DNA of 9,199 nucleotides from G020353355 sp050116155 (GTDB lineage: Bacteria; Desulfobacterota; Desulfobacteria; Desulfobacterales; JAHEIW01): assembly GCA_050116155.1 (NCBI GenBank), contig JASFPE010000204.1, positions 1-9,199 of the forward strand. Reading direction: 5' to 3'. The notes beneath the pieces were generated by a model that was not told the DNA's origin, did not search any database, and saw nothing but the letters and a program-made list of their open reading frames with translations. This document shows, piece by piece, positions 1-7,171 of the stretch (positions are counted from its first letter, which is position 1; each line of letters opens with the position of its first letter). A program made the position numbers and the translations under genes.

Positions 1-1371
1 CGGCGCGGTCATTAAAAGCTCCTGCAGAACCCTGATCTGTTCTTTAAACACAGTCAAATTGGGAAGATCGATGCTGTTGTAGGCAATGTTGAAATCATGA
101 AAACGGATTTTGCCCAGACCGCGGGTAGGTCCCTGGTTGAAGAGAAAGCCGTCATCCTCGGTGCCGTTTCTCTGGCCGATTTCCGGGAATTCACCCGGAT
201 TAAAAAAATAGTTGGCCATGAACTTGATGATCAATGCCATGTTGACGTGTACCGTGCCCTCTAGTTTTGGAAGCGCCCGAATATCCTGTGCCGCCATCTC
301 GAAATACATGTCTTTCTCAAACCCCTTTGCCGCGATGACATCCCACAGCAGGTTGATCACCTCTTCCCCCTGGGTGGTTACCTTCATCTTGGTAATGGGC
401 GTGTAAAGCAGGTAACGCCTGTCCTCCGTTGAGGCCGCCCTGATGTAGTCCGCATTCCTCAAGGCAAAAAGCTTCATGGCCGCAAGCCGTGTGTAGGCAT
501 CCACAAACAACTGCCGTATGTGTGGGAATTCCGTTACGCGCTTGCCGTAGAGAATCCGGTTGGTGGCGTGGGTAATAGCTTCGTACAGTGCATGTGTACA
601 GATACCGATGGATGCCCAGCCCAGATTGTATTTGCCGACATTGATGGTGTTGAGGGAAGAATCCCACGCATCCTGCCCCCTGGTGAGGATATCCTCTTCG
701 GTAATGGGGTATCCCTGCAGCGCGAATTCGGCAACATAGTTCTGGGAGCTAACGACATTTTTCACCAGGTCAAAATTGTCGTGCTTGGAATTGACTACGA
801 AAAACACATATTCATCGGTTTCCGTATCCTTGCCGAAGGTCGACACCAGGGCCGCCTCATTTGCGTTTCCGATATAGTATTTCCCACCGTCGGCAACATA
901 TCTCCCTTCTCCCAGGGGCGTCAGGGCCATTTCGCTGGAGTAGAGATCGGCCCCGTGCCCTTTTTCCGATAGCCCGAAGGCGAAAATACCACCTTCCTTG
1001 AGCAGTCGGGCCGTTTTTGCTTTCACAGCTTCATTGACCCCCATCCAGATGGGCCCCAGACCGAGAATGGTCACCTGCCAGGTGTACCAGTATGGCAGGC
1101 CGTAAAAACCCAGGATTTCATTGAAAGCGCAATTTCTGTAAGTGTCCCAACGGCACCCCTCCCCCCCGTGGGCAGAGGGTGTCAGCAGGGTGGCAAACAC
1201 CATTTCCTTTTTAATAAATTCAATAAAATCCGCGTACCACACCTTTTCGTGATAATCGGATTTGAGCTTGGCCCTTCCTTTGTTTTCAAAAAACTCAATT
1301 GTTTTCAGCATGATCGACCTGGATTTTTCATCCAGGTATTCGTATTTATTTTCTCTGGGGTTTAATATCAT
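1..1371 (-). CDS. Acyl-CoA dehydrogenase family protein, 3' end beyond the window
   Basis: Flavoprotein of the acyl-CoA dehydrogenase fold, expected to introduce an alpha,beta double bond into an acyl-CoA and pass electrons to ETF. The frame is open for 457 codons from ATG at 1371 to base 1, with no stop, so the C-terminus is missing. Visible motifs: the flavin/substrate loop FGLSEKGHGADL (132-143); the beta-domain GGKYYIGNAN (162-171); the helical-domain NRILYGKRV with HIRQLF (271-289); and LEGT (370-373), where E371 falls where the catalytic Glu of medium-chain acyl-CoA dehydrogenase (YEGT) lies. The chain continues at least 84 residues past that Glu, which suggests a long-form enzyme with an extra C-terminal domain. 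The start is supported by AGGAGA (1379-1384) seven bases upstream. It is monocistronic or first in its unit, after a 406-bp gap. The family call is firm; the substrate is unknown. Confidence 0.88.
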   Translation of the reverse strand, partial: MILNPRENKYEYLDEKSRSIMLKTIEFFENKGRAKLKSDYHEKVWYADFIEFIKKEMVFATLLTPSAHGGEGCRWDTYRNCAFNEILGFYGLPYWYTWQVTILGLGPIWMGVNEAVKAKTARLLKEGGIFAFGLSEKGHGADLYSSEMALTPLGEGRYVADGGKYYIGNANEAALVSTFGKDTETDEYVFFVVNSKHDNFDLVKNVVSSQNYVAEFALQGYPITEEDILTRGQDAWDSSLNTINVGKYNLGWASIGICTHALYEAITHATNRILYGKRVTEFPHIRQLFVDAYTRLAAMKLFALRNADYIRAASTEDRRYLLYTPITKMKVTTQGEEVINLLWDVIAAKGFEKDMYFEMAAQDIRALPKLEGTVHVNMALIIKFMANYFFNPGEFPEIGQRNGTEDDGFLFNQGPTRGLGKIRFHDFNIAYNSIDLPNLTVFKEQIRVLQELLMTAP

Positions 1372-1378
1372 TTTTTCG

Positions 1379-1384
1379 TCTCCT
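1379..1384 (-). promoter_or_regulatory. Ribosome binding site of the acyl-CoA dehydrogenase gene
   Basis: AGGAGA on the minus strand, seven bases before the ATG at 1371. It fixes the start of a gene that is otherwise incomplete. Confidence 0.75.
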
Positions 1385-1578
1385 GTTTCCAATCTTTACG
1401 GTTTTGCTAATATTGTCCTATGTGGTCTATTTATTTGGCAACAAAGAAATCTTAACAAAATTAGCCAGACTGCCATTTGAAATATGCTAAAAGACTAATT
1501 ATGGGTTGATAGCGATTTATGGAGATAATCCAAGCTCATGAAATGGTCAGAATAATTACAGCTATAAAACTGATACAT

Positions 1579-1604
1579 GCAACCGATCTCATTTTTTCGG
1601 TTGC
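1579..1604. repeat. Stem-loop, 8-bp perfect stem
   Basis: GCAACCGA (1579-1586) and its exact reverse complement TCGGTTGC (1597-1604) flank a 10-base, T-rich loop. It lies about 175 bases past the stop codon of the HAD gene. It could act in transcript 3'-end formation or RNA stability, but no clean U tract follows on either strand, so I do not call it an intrinsic terminator. Confidence 0.55.
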
Positions 1605-1610
1605 TGTCAA

Positions 1611-1640
1611 ATCGGAGTCCCAAAGAATATAATCTCCGAT
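1611..1640. repeat. Stem-loop, 7-bp perfect stem
   Basis: ATCGGAG (1611-1617) pairs with CTCCGAT (1634-1640) around a 16-base AT-rich loop. It begins six bases from the end of the neighbouring hairpin at 1579-1604, so the two form a tandem structure. Its role is unknown; it may be a 3'-end or protein-binding element. Confidence 0.5.
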
Positions 1641-1777
1641 AATTATATCAAAGGGCATATCCATAGGCTCGGATTCACACCTTTGAGTTGATTGCATGGC
1701 CATCCTCGGCGGGCTATAAAGCTGTTTCTCAAGGATCAGGATTTGCCCTAATATTTGTTAAATGCCATTTGGCTTGT

Positions 1778-2416
1778 TTATCTTATAATCGACGTGATAT
1801 CCTCAGGGGCGTTTACCATATGGCCCGGGGAGGCCTGCAGCAATTTTTCTTTGGAGTGATACCCCCAGTTCACCGCGATACTGTCTACGCCGGCTTTGTG
1901 AGCTGCTCGAATGTCGCTGACGGCATCTCCGACCATGTAGGTGAAGCTCGAACTGACGTTAAATGCTGCCATGGCCTGACAAATCTTTTCTGATTTTGAA
2001 CCGTTTTGTTCGGCGCCCATGACCAGATCAATATCGTGACAAAGCCCTCCACTCTCAAGAACCTGGTTTACGGCGATTTTTACATTCGTGGTAATGACCG
2101 CCAGGTGACTTTTTGTTCTCAGCTTTTGAATAACCGTTTTGATGCCCGGGAAAATGGGAGGAGAAATCACGTTTTGAGCAAGAAGATCGAATACGATCTC
2201 GGTGAATTTTAGAATTTTATTTTCCGGCACCCCGATTTGACGTCCGAGGTCATCAAAGGCAATATTTTCCAACCGCTCGATGTCGGCCTGTGACAGATGA
2301 ACAGGGCATCCTATCTTTTGACACGCCTGTGCGGCGATTTTCAAATTGGTGTCCAGAGAGTCGACGATAACGCCGTCATAGTCGAATATAACAAGATATT
2401 TCAGACCGTTATCCAT
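1778..2416 (-). CDS. HAD-superfamily hydrolase, phosphoglycolate phosphatase-like
   Basis: 212-residue soluble phosphatase of the haloacid dehalogenase superfamily, with the length and layout of Gph/PpaX-type enzymes (HAD_2 type, alpha-helical cap after motif I). Motif I is IFDYDGVIVDS (10-20), with nucleophile D12 and general acid D14. Motif II is VITTN (107-111). The motif III lysine is probably K141 in NGSKSEK. Motif IV is MVGDAVSDI (161-169), with D164 and D168 for Mg2+. The full catalytic set is therefore present and the gene looks functional. The start at 2416 has only a weak upstream GGAA. The gene stands alone between two long AT-rich gaps and is less GC-rich than the genes upstream, so its substrate cannot be read from context. 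Phosphoglycolate, other sugar phosphates or pyrophosphate are possible. Confidence 0.85.
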   Translation of the reverse strand: MDNGLKYLVIFDYDGVIVDSLDTNLKIAAQACQKIGCPVHLSQADIERLENIAFDDLGRQIGVPENKILKFTEIVFDLLAQNVISPPIFPGIKTVIQKLRTKSHLAVITTNVKIAVNQVLESGGLCHDIDLVMGAEQNGSKSEKICQAMAAFNVSSSFTYMVGDAVSDIRAAHKAGVDSIAVNWGYHSKEKLLQASPGHMVNAPEDITSIIR

Positions 2417-2523
2417 TTCTGTTCCAGCGATTTCTCATGAATAGATGCTTCAGAGATCGTTAAATAGCGCTTATAAACAAATCGAGAGGATTTAGTCAAT
2501 CACTATCGAGGGTTCCGGCAGTT

Positions 2524-2556
2524 GGTGATATCATATGGCAAAAACCAAATATCACC
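2524..2556. repeat. Inverted repeat, 8-bp arms
   Basis: GGTGATAT (2524-2531) and ATATCACC (2549-2556) are exact reverse complements around 17 bases. The site is about 110 bases upstream of the HAD start, so an operator role is possible. An 8-bp match in AT-rich DNA can also arise by chance. Confidence 0.3.
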
Positions 2557-2789
2557 CGGGTTGGGATTAATTCAATGATACTGTAAAAAGGGGGAACTCC
2601 AAAAGTACAGCTATTGTAAACGTAACCAAGATTTTGGGGCCTAAAAAATTGTTGATCATATCGTCCATTCGATTTTTCACTTGCTTATAATTTTGTAAAT
2701 TAGCCATAGCGAATACACACTTTTTTGAGCCTTTATTTTTGATAGGTAACGTGCCTGAAGATAAAATTTGGGAGAGCCGAGAAATTGTT

Positions 2790-2850
2790 AGATGCGATAC
2801 TGAAATAGATAATCTTTAGCTATGTTAGGTTTGCAAGCGCTATCGCATCT
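2790..2850. repeat. Inverted repeat, 10-bp perfect arms, with a nested direct repeat
   Basis: AGATGCGATA (2790-2799) and TATCGCATCT (2841-2850) are exact reverse complements separated by 41 bases. A 9-bp direct repeat, ATCTTTAGC, occurs at 2812-2820 and again at 2847-2855, so the second copy overlaps the right arm. The arms are long enough to be unlikely by chance locally. They may be protein-binding half-sites, a structured RNA, or the ends of a degraded small element. Confidence 0.5.
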
Positions 2851-2981
2851 TTAGCAGTTGAGGAAAAGGTCTTGTCAGGCGAAATCATTTGTTGATCAGA
2901 GAGATGAACGCAAACGAACCATCCGACCAGGTGTCAGAAATTTAAAAACGACGGTGGATATTCGGCATTATTCGCCAAAGC

Positions 2982-3755
2982 TCAGCGGGAGTCACCTTGC
3001 GCGACGGGGCATGCGAGTTCGCAATAACGGCAAGGCTTGGTGACCTCGCTGGGTTCATCAATGCCCATGATCGAACCATTAAGAATTTCCACATCGGCAT
3101 CGCGTTTGTCGTTCTCAAGCTTGCAGAGCGCCCTCTCGAAGGTCCCGCTTCGGAACGCCTCCCTCGGACAGGCCTGGTGACAGGGCCTATCGCATCCATT
3201 GCATGGATCGAAGTCGATCGGACCGGTTGGCTCGAGTTCAGCCTCCATGAAAATCCCTCGAAGACGCACGCGCGTTCCAAACTCCGGCGTGACCAGGAGG
3301 TTGTTTTTGCCGATCACTCCCAGGCCGGCCAGATGGGCAGAATCCTTGAGAAAAGCCCCTCCAAACTCGATCTGGTAGGGCAACGAAAGGGCGCTGATTC
3401 CAAGTTCTTCACCCAGCCAGATCCGCAGCTGTTTCGACTGCCTCCGCAACACACGGTTGCCGGGGGTAAAACCCGGGACCTTCATGCTCCACCAGTCGAG
3501 CTCGGGCTCAGATAACGGATGAACCAAAGCCCACACTAGCACTGATTTGTGCTCCTCGCGCCATTCAAAGCCCTTAAATTCGAAGTAATTCGGCGACTGG
3601 CGATCATATTCTTCGTAGAACGGGGATTTGCCGTAGACCTCATAGGATTTGGAAGCCTTCAGATCTTCGACCCTCGCGATTCCTGCCAACGATGCACCCA
3701 ACGATTTCGCCTTCTCGATGATGGTTTTTTCGATATTATTGTCATCGTATTTCAT
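2982..3755 (-). CDS. Short double-cluster [4Fe-4S] protein, QueG/reductive-dehalogenase-like
   Basis: 257-residue soluble iron-sulfur protein of the group that includes epoxyqueuosine reductase (QueG) and reductive dehalogenases. The family hallmark AGLGVIGKNNLL is at 143-154. The first cluster is C185-x2-C188-x3-C192-x3-C196-P. The second uses C211 with C242-x2-C245-x3-C249-P. The chain stops just after the last cluster, so the C-terminal HEAT-repeat region of many QueG proteins is absent. In QueG a VDTAPVxER-type segment with a catalytic Asp precedes AGLG; here that place reads QIEFGGAFLKD (128-138), with Glu at the position of the Asp by my eye alignment. I therefore do not assign tRNA queuosine synthesis. 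No twin-arginine signal or membrane segment is seen. The start at 3755 has AAAGGA (3765-3770) nine bases upstream. It sits 128 bases after the synthetase gene and may be co-transcribed with it. Confidence 0.75.
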   Translation of the reverse strand: MKYDDNNIEKTIIEKAKSLGASLAGIARVEDLKASKSYEVYGKSPFYEEYDRQSPNYFEFKGFEWREEHKSVLVWALVHPLSEPELDWWSMKVPGFTPGNRVLRRQSKQLRIWLGEELGISALSLPYQIEFGGAFLKDSAHLAGLGVIGKNNLLVTPEFGTRVRLRGIFMEAELEPTGPIDFDPCNGCDRPCHQACPREAFRSGTFERALCKLENDKRDADVEILNGSIMGIDEPSEVTKPCRYCELACPVAQGDSR

Positions 3756-3883
3756 ATACTTGGGTCCTTTCCACCGCGGAGCCGAGCCCCCATCTCGACC
3801 CGTCAGCTCTCGGTGCTTTCGGTCTTATAAATTTCTGGTAATCTTGAGATACTCACGCATTCGGATTTGCTTTCACTACCCGA

Positions 3884-5950
3884 TCACTTTGCATAGTCTC
3901 TCTCAGATTTCGTGTTCAACCTGATCAGCGCATCTCCTGCAATCACCCCCTGACCTTCGGTTAGGAGCATCAGGGGGTTGATATCGAGTTCGATGATGGA
4001 CGACGGGTCATTTTCTACCATGCCCGCGACCGCCAGGATGGCATCCACGGCGGCATTCAGATCGGCAGGCGGAGCCCCCCTGAAACCGTGAAAGAGAGGT
4101 GCGCTCTTCAGCTGATCCAATGCATGCAACACCTGCTCTTTGTTCGTCGGCATCAGGAGTGATACGCTGTCTTTTATGATCTCGACCAGAATTCCACCAC
4201 CTCCGACCAAAAGATACGGACCGAACTGCTCATCACGCGCCACACCGACAATCAGCTCCGCCACGACCCCATTGACCATTTTTTCGATCAGATAGGATTC
4301 GGAGAGGTCCGACATCTCCTTGACCGCCGCTGACACCTCGTCTGCGCTGCCAAGATCGAGTCTGACACCCCCAGCTTCAGTCTTGTGCGCGACGCCCAAT
4401 GCCTTGACGACGACCGGATAGCCCAACTCTCCGGCCACCTCAGCCGCCTCAGCGGCGCTGTAAACGACTCGCGCCGAAGGAACCGGCACGCCGCACCGGG
4501 CGAGAAGGCTCTTAGATTCGGCCTCGTCCAACACCTTGAAGGGACCGTCCTGCTGCTGGCCGAAATTCGTCAGTAATGGTGGGCTGGTAGGCCGGCTCCA
4601 TGCAGCACCCACATCGACCGCCGCCTGGATTCCGGCGAGCCCGGCATCGATGCCGGCAAGCAGTACGACACCCTGTTTCATCAAGCGCTCCGCAACCGAC
4701 TCCGAAATCGTATCTGAAAAGGTCGCCAGCACCGCACCCTTGGTGCCGGTCTGCCTTACTGCCCGGACAAAACCCCTCTCGGCCCCGCCCCAGGTCGACT
4801 GGTCGCAGGAGTCCTCTCTCGGGTAATCGAGCAAACACAGCGATACATCGAAGTCTTCTGACAAAAAGGCGACAAATTTGTCCGCCATCCGGTCCTCATC
4901 ATCCCAGTCAAACATCTGATAGTCGAGCGGATTGGCGGCCACCACCCGCTCGTGCACCGTCGCACGTAAGCGTTGCATCACCCTTTTGGACAGCGGGGGC
5001 ATGCTCAGGCTCGGACCCATGCCGTCGGCCAGAAGCGTGAGATCACCGCCCGAGGTGCTCATGGCCCCGATCCGGCCACCGTTCAAGGGACCGAGGACGT
5101 GCAATACCTTCAGCGCCTCCATGAGCGCTTCCAGAGAATCGACGCGAGCAACACCGAGGCGCGCGAACAGCGCACTCACCAGAACGTCGGAACCGGCGAG
5201 CGATGCCGTATGCGATACCACCATTTTCTGAGCGACCTCGGAGCGACCGGTCTTGATGGCAACAATGGGCTTGGCCAGTTCTCGTGCGACGTTGACTGCC
5301 TCTTCGAAGGTCTTCGGGTCAGGCATCGTTTCCACATAGAGCCCGAGCGCCGTAACGCAATCCTGTTCAGCGAAGGTGTGAATCGCATCATTGAGATCAA
5401 ACTTCAACATGTTCCCCAGGGAAACCATGTAGGCGACGGGAAGACCGCGTCGCTGCATGGTGAGGTTGAAACCCACATTCGACGACATGGTGATGATGGC
5501 CACGCCTTCATCCACCCGTCGACCGCCCTGCTGGTCGGGCCAGAGCATCGCCCCGTTGAGATAGTTGAGGAGCCCGTAACAATTCGGCCCGATCAGAGGC
5601 ATGTCACCCGAGGCCTCCAGAAGTTGCTTTTCTAATTCGGAACCTTCCTCACCCGCCTCGGTAAAGCCAGTGGCATAGCAGACCGCACCGCCCGCCTTCC
5701 GCTCAGCGAGATCTCTGATGATGTCGATGGTGAGGTGGCGATTAACACCCACATACGCGGCATCGGGGCTTTCCGGCAGGTCCTCCACCGAGCGGTAGGC
5801 CCTGCGCCCCAGGATCTCCGTTTTCTTAGGATGCACCGGCCAGATCTCACCTTCGTATCCCATACGATCACTCTGGCGAATCGTCTCCTGGGCCTGCGCA
5901 CCGCCGAAAACGGCAATGGAACGCGGATTCAAAAATCGCTCAAATGACAT
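3884..5950 (-). CDS. NDP-forming acyl-CoA synthetase (ADP-forming acetate-CoA ligase type), fused alpha-beta
   Basis: 688-residue one-chain member of the ADP-forming acyl-CoA synthetase family, which interconverts acyl-CoA + ADP + Pi and acid + ATP + CoA through phosphohistidine steps. Domains in order: N-terminal CoA-binding Rossmann domain (about 5-130, with SIAVFGGAQ and IGPNCYGLLN at 120-129); ligase-type domains (about 145-445) carrying VSHTASLAG (245-253), where H247 is the likely phosphorylated His; then an ATP-grasp domain (about 470-688) with GYPVVVKALGVAHKTEAGGV (510-529), where H522 is the likely second relay His, the glycine run LVGGGGILVE (581-590), and the metal-site stretch IIELDINPL (652-660). 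The alpha-then-beta order is typical of bacterial fusions. The start at 5950 has GGGAGGG (5957-5963) close upstream. The gene has its own strong promoter and a leader hairpin. The acid is unknown: acetate, propionate, succinate-like or aromatic acids are all known in this family. Confidence 0.88.
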   Translation of the reverse strand: MSFERFLNPRSIAVFGGAQAQETIRQSDRMGYEGEIWPVHPKKTEILGRRAYRSVEDLPESPDAAYVGVNRHLTIDIIRDLAERKAGGAVCYATGFTEAGEEGSELEKQLLEASGDMPLIGPNCYGLLNYLNGAMLWPDQQGGRRVDEGVAIITMSSNVGFNLTMQRRGLPVAYMVSLGNMLKFDLNDAIHTFAEQDCVTALGLYVETMPDPKTFEEAVNVARELAKPIVAIKTGRSEVAQKMVVSHTASLAGSDVLVSALFARLGVARVDSLEALMEALKVLHVLGPLNGGRIGAMSTSGGDLTLLADGMGPSLSMPPLSKRVMQRLRATVHERVVAANPLDYQMFDWDDEDRMADKFVAFLSEDFDVSLCLLDYPREDSCDQSTWGGAERGFVRAVRQTGTKGAVLATFSDTISESVAERLMKQGVVLLAGIDAGLAGIQAAVDVGAAWSRPTSPPLLTNFGQQQDGPFKVLDEAESKSLLARCGVPVPSARVVYSAAEAAEVAGELGYPVVVKALGVAHKTEAGGVRLDLGSADEVSAAVKEMSDLSESYLIEKMVNGVVAELIVGVARDEQFGPYLLVGGGGILVEIIKDSVSLLMPTNKEQVLHALDQLKSAPLFHGFRGAPPADLNAAVDAILAVAGMVENDPSSIIELDINPLMLLTEGQGVIAGDALIRLNTKSERDYAK

Positions 5951-5956
5951 GCATTA

Positions 5957-5963
5957 CCCTCCC
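5957..5963 (-). promoter_or_regulatory. Ribosome binding site of the acyl-CoA synthetase gene
   Basis: GGGAGGG on the minus strand, six bases before the ATG at 5950. Its first G is the last base of the upstream hairpin, so stem formation leaves most of the site free. Confidence 0.75.
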
Positions 5964-5979
5964 GGCGTAAGAGACGCCG
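5963..5979 (-). promoter_or_regulatory. Leader hairpin directly before the synthetase ribosome site
   Basis: CGGCGT and ACGCCG arms (5963-5968 and 5974-5979) are perfect complements, GC-rich, with a five-base loop. In the minus-strand transcript the stem ends exactly where the Shine-Dalgarno sequence begins. It may stabilise the 5' end or set ribosome access. No T run follows on the minus strand, so it is not a terminator for this transcript. Confidence 0.55.
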
Positions 5980-6029
5980 TTTATGAACTCCTTAAAAATA
6001 AATGGACCCAGCCTTGTTTTTTTGAGCTA

Positions 6030-6058
6030 CGTATATTTGAATGGCGCTTGTGTGTCAA
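6030..6058 (-). promoter_or_regulatory. Sigma-70-type promoter for the acyl-CoA synthetase gene
   Basis: Minus-strand TTGACA (6053-6058, perfect -35) is followed after exactly 17 bases by TATACG (6030-6035), which matches four of six -10 bases. It begins ten bases past the tcuB-like stop codon. Initiation would be expected near 6023, giving a leader of about 70 bases that contains the hairpin at 5963-5979. This makes the synthetase a separate or additionally driven unit from the tcuAB-like pair. Confidence 0.65.
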
Positions 6059-6067
6059 CTGCATCAT

Positions 6068-7171
6068 TTATGGTTGCCCGCGAGTCTGTTCGGCTGCATT
6101 CTTGACCAGTGCAGCATAGCGGAAGATGGTGTGGATAAATTTGCCATAGGGCATGGTCAGGAAAAAGCCGGCGACACACCCGAGGTGAACGGCGAAAAGT
6201 ATCCCCATGGCGGAAGTTTCCCGAAAAACGAGCAGCAGCAATCCCGTGAGGCTCACCATGAACAGCAGGATCAGAAATCCGTAATCAATGGCAGCGGTTT
6301 TCACGGTTGTCGGTGCCCTGTCCATTTTTGTCTTCAGGTAGAGAAGTCCCGCCGTGCCGACCAAAAGGGCAATACCGCCGATGGTTCCCATGACAACCGG
6401 CAGGCTGATTATCGGAAAAGGAGACGTTATATTCAGGAAATGTTCATAGAATGCTGCCACGACGGTGGCGCCGAAACACAACGCAAAACCATAGAACACC
6501 AGGTGGTGCAGCCATCGTCGCGCCATGCTGAAGTGTTCGTCCGGATAATTGCAGCCGTATCCGCCGCCAGCCAGGTATTTCAGGCGCAGTGCATCGGTTA
6601 TGGCAATAGCGTGAGCACGGGGATTCAGGAAATCCTTACGGTTTGCTCCGGTCTTGCGCCAGAAAAGAACTGCTTCTTTTACAAGTACGAATAGTGCAAA
6701 TAAAGCCAAGATCGATGTGACTGAAACGAGAACGTCATAGGGAATGATTTTGTAAAACGCGGCACTGCCCACATGGCTTGAAAAAACGATCTCATTGCCC
6801 TGCAACATAAGCATGGCGGTCAGGATGGCGATAGTGCACACCATGGTTGTCAGTACGACAGCTATTGCGTTTCGCTTGAAAACCTCCTTGAAGCCTCCGG
6901 GCCAGCAGAACTCCCGGTAGGTTTCCAATCGAAGTTCCGCCATGGCCTTTGGAATGTTCAATTCAAATTCGTGAGGGGGTATGTATTGGCACGCGTAGTA
7001 GCAGTCGCGGCAGTTGTGACAGAGATTGGCCAGATAATTCAAGTCCTGTTCGGAAAAGGTTCGTCTAAGCTCCATTGCCGGAAAAACCGCACAAAACCCC
7101 TCACAATACCGACAAGCATTGCAAAATCTCATCACCCGCTCCACTTCTTTAGCTGTCGCATTTAAGGGCAT
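6068..7171 (-). CDS. tcuB: TcuB-like membrane Fe-S/cytochrome b protein
   Basis: 367-residue membrane protein matching the TcuB/CitB family, the electron-transfer partner that reoxidises the FAD of TcuA and delivers electrons to the quinone pool. The N-terminal soluble part has two four-Cys sets, C17-x2-C20-x2-C23-x3-C27 and C51-x2-C54-x2-C57-x3-C61, each fit for a [4Fe-4S] cluster. About six hydrophobic helices follow, near 101-124, 146-170, 222-246, 253-279, 296-317 and 322-346. H222, H223, H244, H329 and H347 lie in or beside them and are candidate haem b ligands. The frame also opens from a TTG at 7195, but the strong AAAGGAGG at 7181-7188 points to ATG 7171 and yields an N-terminus MPLNATAKEV. 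It overlaps the tcuA-like gene by 23 bases, so the two are translationally linked. Family assignment is good; use on tricarballylate itself is inferred only by homology. Confidence 0.85.
   Translation of the reverse strand: MPLNATAKEVERVMRFCNACRYCEGFCAVFPAMELRRTFSEQDLNYLANLCHNCRDCYYACQYIPPHEFELNIPKAMAELRLETYREFCWPGGFKEVFKRNAIAVVLTTMVCTIAILTAMLMLQGNEIVFSSHVGSAAFYKIIPYDVLVSVTSILALFALFVLVKEAVLFWRKTGANRKDFLNPRAHAIAITDALRLKYLAGGGYGCNYPDEHFSMARRWLHHLVFYGFALCFGATVVAAFYEHFLNITSPFPIISLPVVMGTIGGIALLVGTAGLLYLKTKMDRAPTTVKTAAIDYGFLILLFMVSLTGLLLLVFRETSAMGILFAVHLGCVAGFFLTMPYGKFIHTIFRYAALVKNAAEQTRGQP

Larger units (their letters stand above)
1372..1777. other. AT-rich intergenic region between HAD and acyl-CoA dehydrogenase genes
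   Basis: 406 bases without a credible gene. The stretch is AT-rich with stops in all frames, apart from the end of an antisense shadow of the HAD gene near 1688-1777. It must hold the 3' end of the HAD transcript and the promoter of the acyl-CoA dehydrogenase gene. The only clear structure is a pair of adjacent hairpins at 1579-1640. I could not pick a convincing -35/-10 pair for the acyl-CoA dehydrogenase gene. Confidence 0.7.
2417..2981. other. Long AT-rich intergenic region
   Basis: 565 bases between the QueG-like gene and the HAD gene. No coding frame with a plausible start, ribosome site and protein-like composition is seen; the short frame at 2858-3043 on the plus strand overlaps the QueG-like gene and looks spurious. 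The stretch holds an 8-bp inverted repeat (2524-2556) and a 10-bp inverted repeat (2790-2850). The HAD promoter must lie here but no clear consensus was found. It could contain a small RNA or a decayed gene; neither can be shown from one sequence. Confidence 0.65.

Noticed and set aside
520..972. 150-codon open frame on the plus strand
   Set aside because: It is antisense to the acyl-CoA dehydrogenase, whose opposite frame carries clear family motifs throughout.
1587..1610. TTGACA on the minus strand (1605-1610) as a -35 promoter element
   Set aside because: No acceptable -10 element is found 16-18 bases downstream, and the sequence overlaps the hairpin.
2858..3043. 61-codon open frame on the plus strand in the long gap
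   Set aside because: Overlaps the end of the QueG-like gene, very basic composition, and no homology recognised.
3756..3883. Terminator or promoter between the synthetase and QueG-like genes
   Set aside because: No stem with a T run and no good -35/-10 pair was found; co-transcription remains possible.
4973..5635. 220-codon open frame on the plus strand
   Set aside because: Antisense shadow of the GC-rich acyl-CoA synthetase gene; no recognisable domain.
6041..6694. 217-codon open frame on the plus strand
   Set aside because: Antisense to the tcuB-like gene, with Gln/His-rich low-quality translation typical of a complement of membrane-helix codons.
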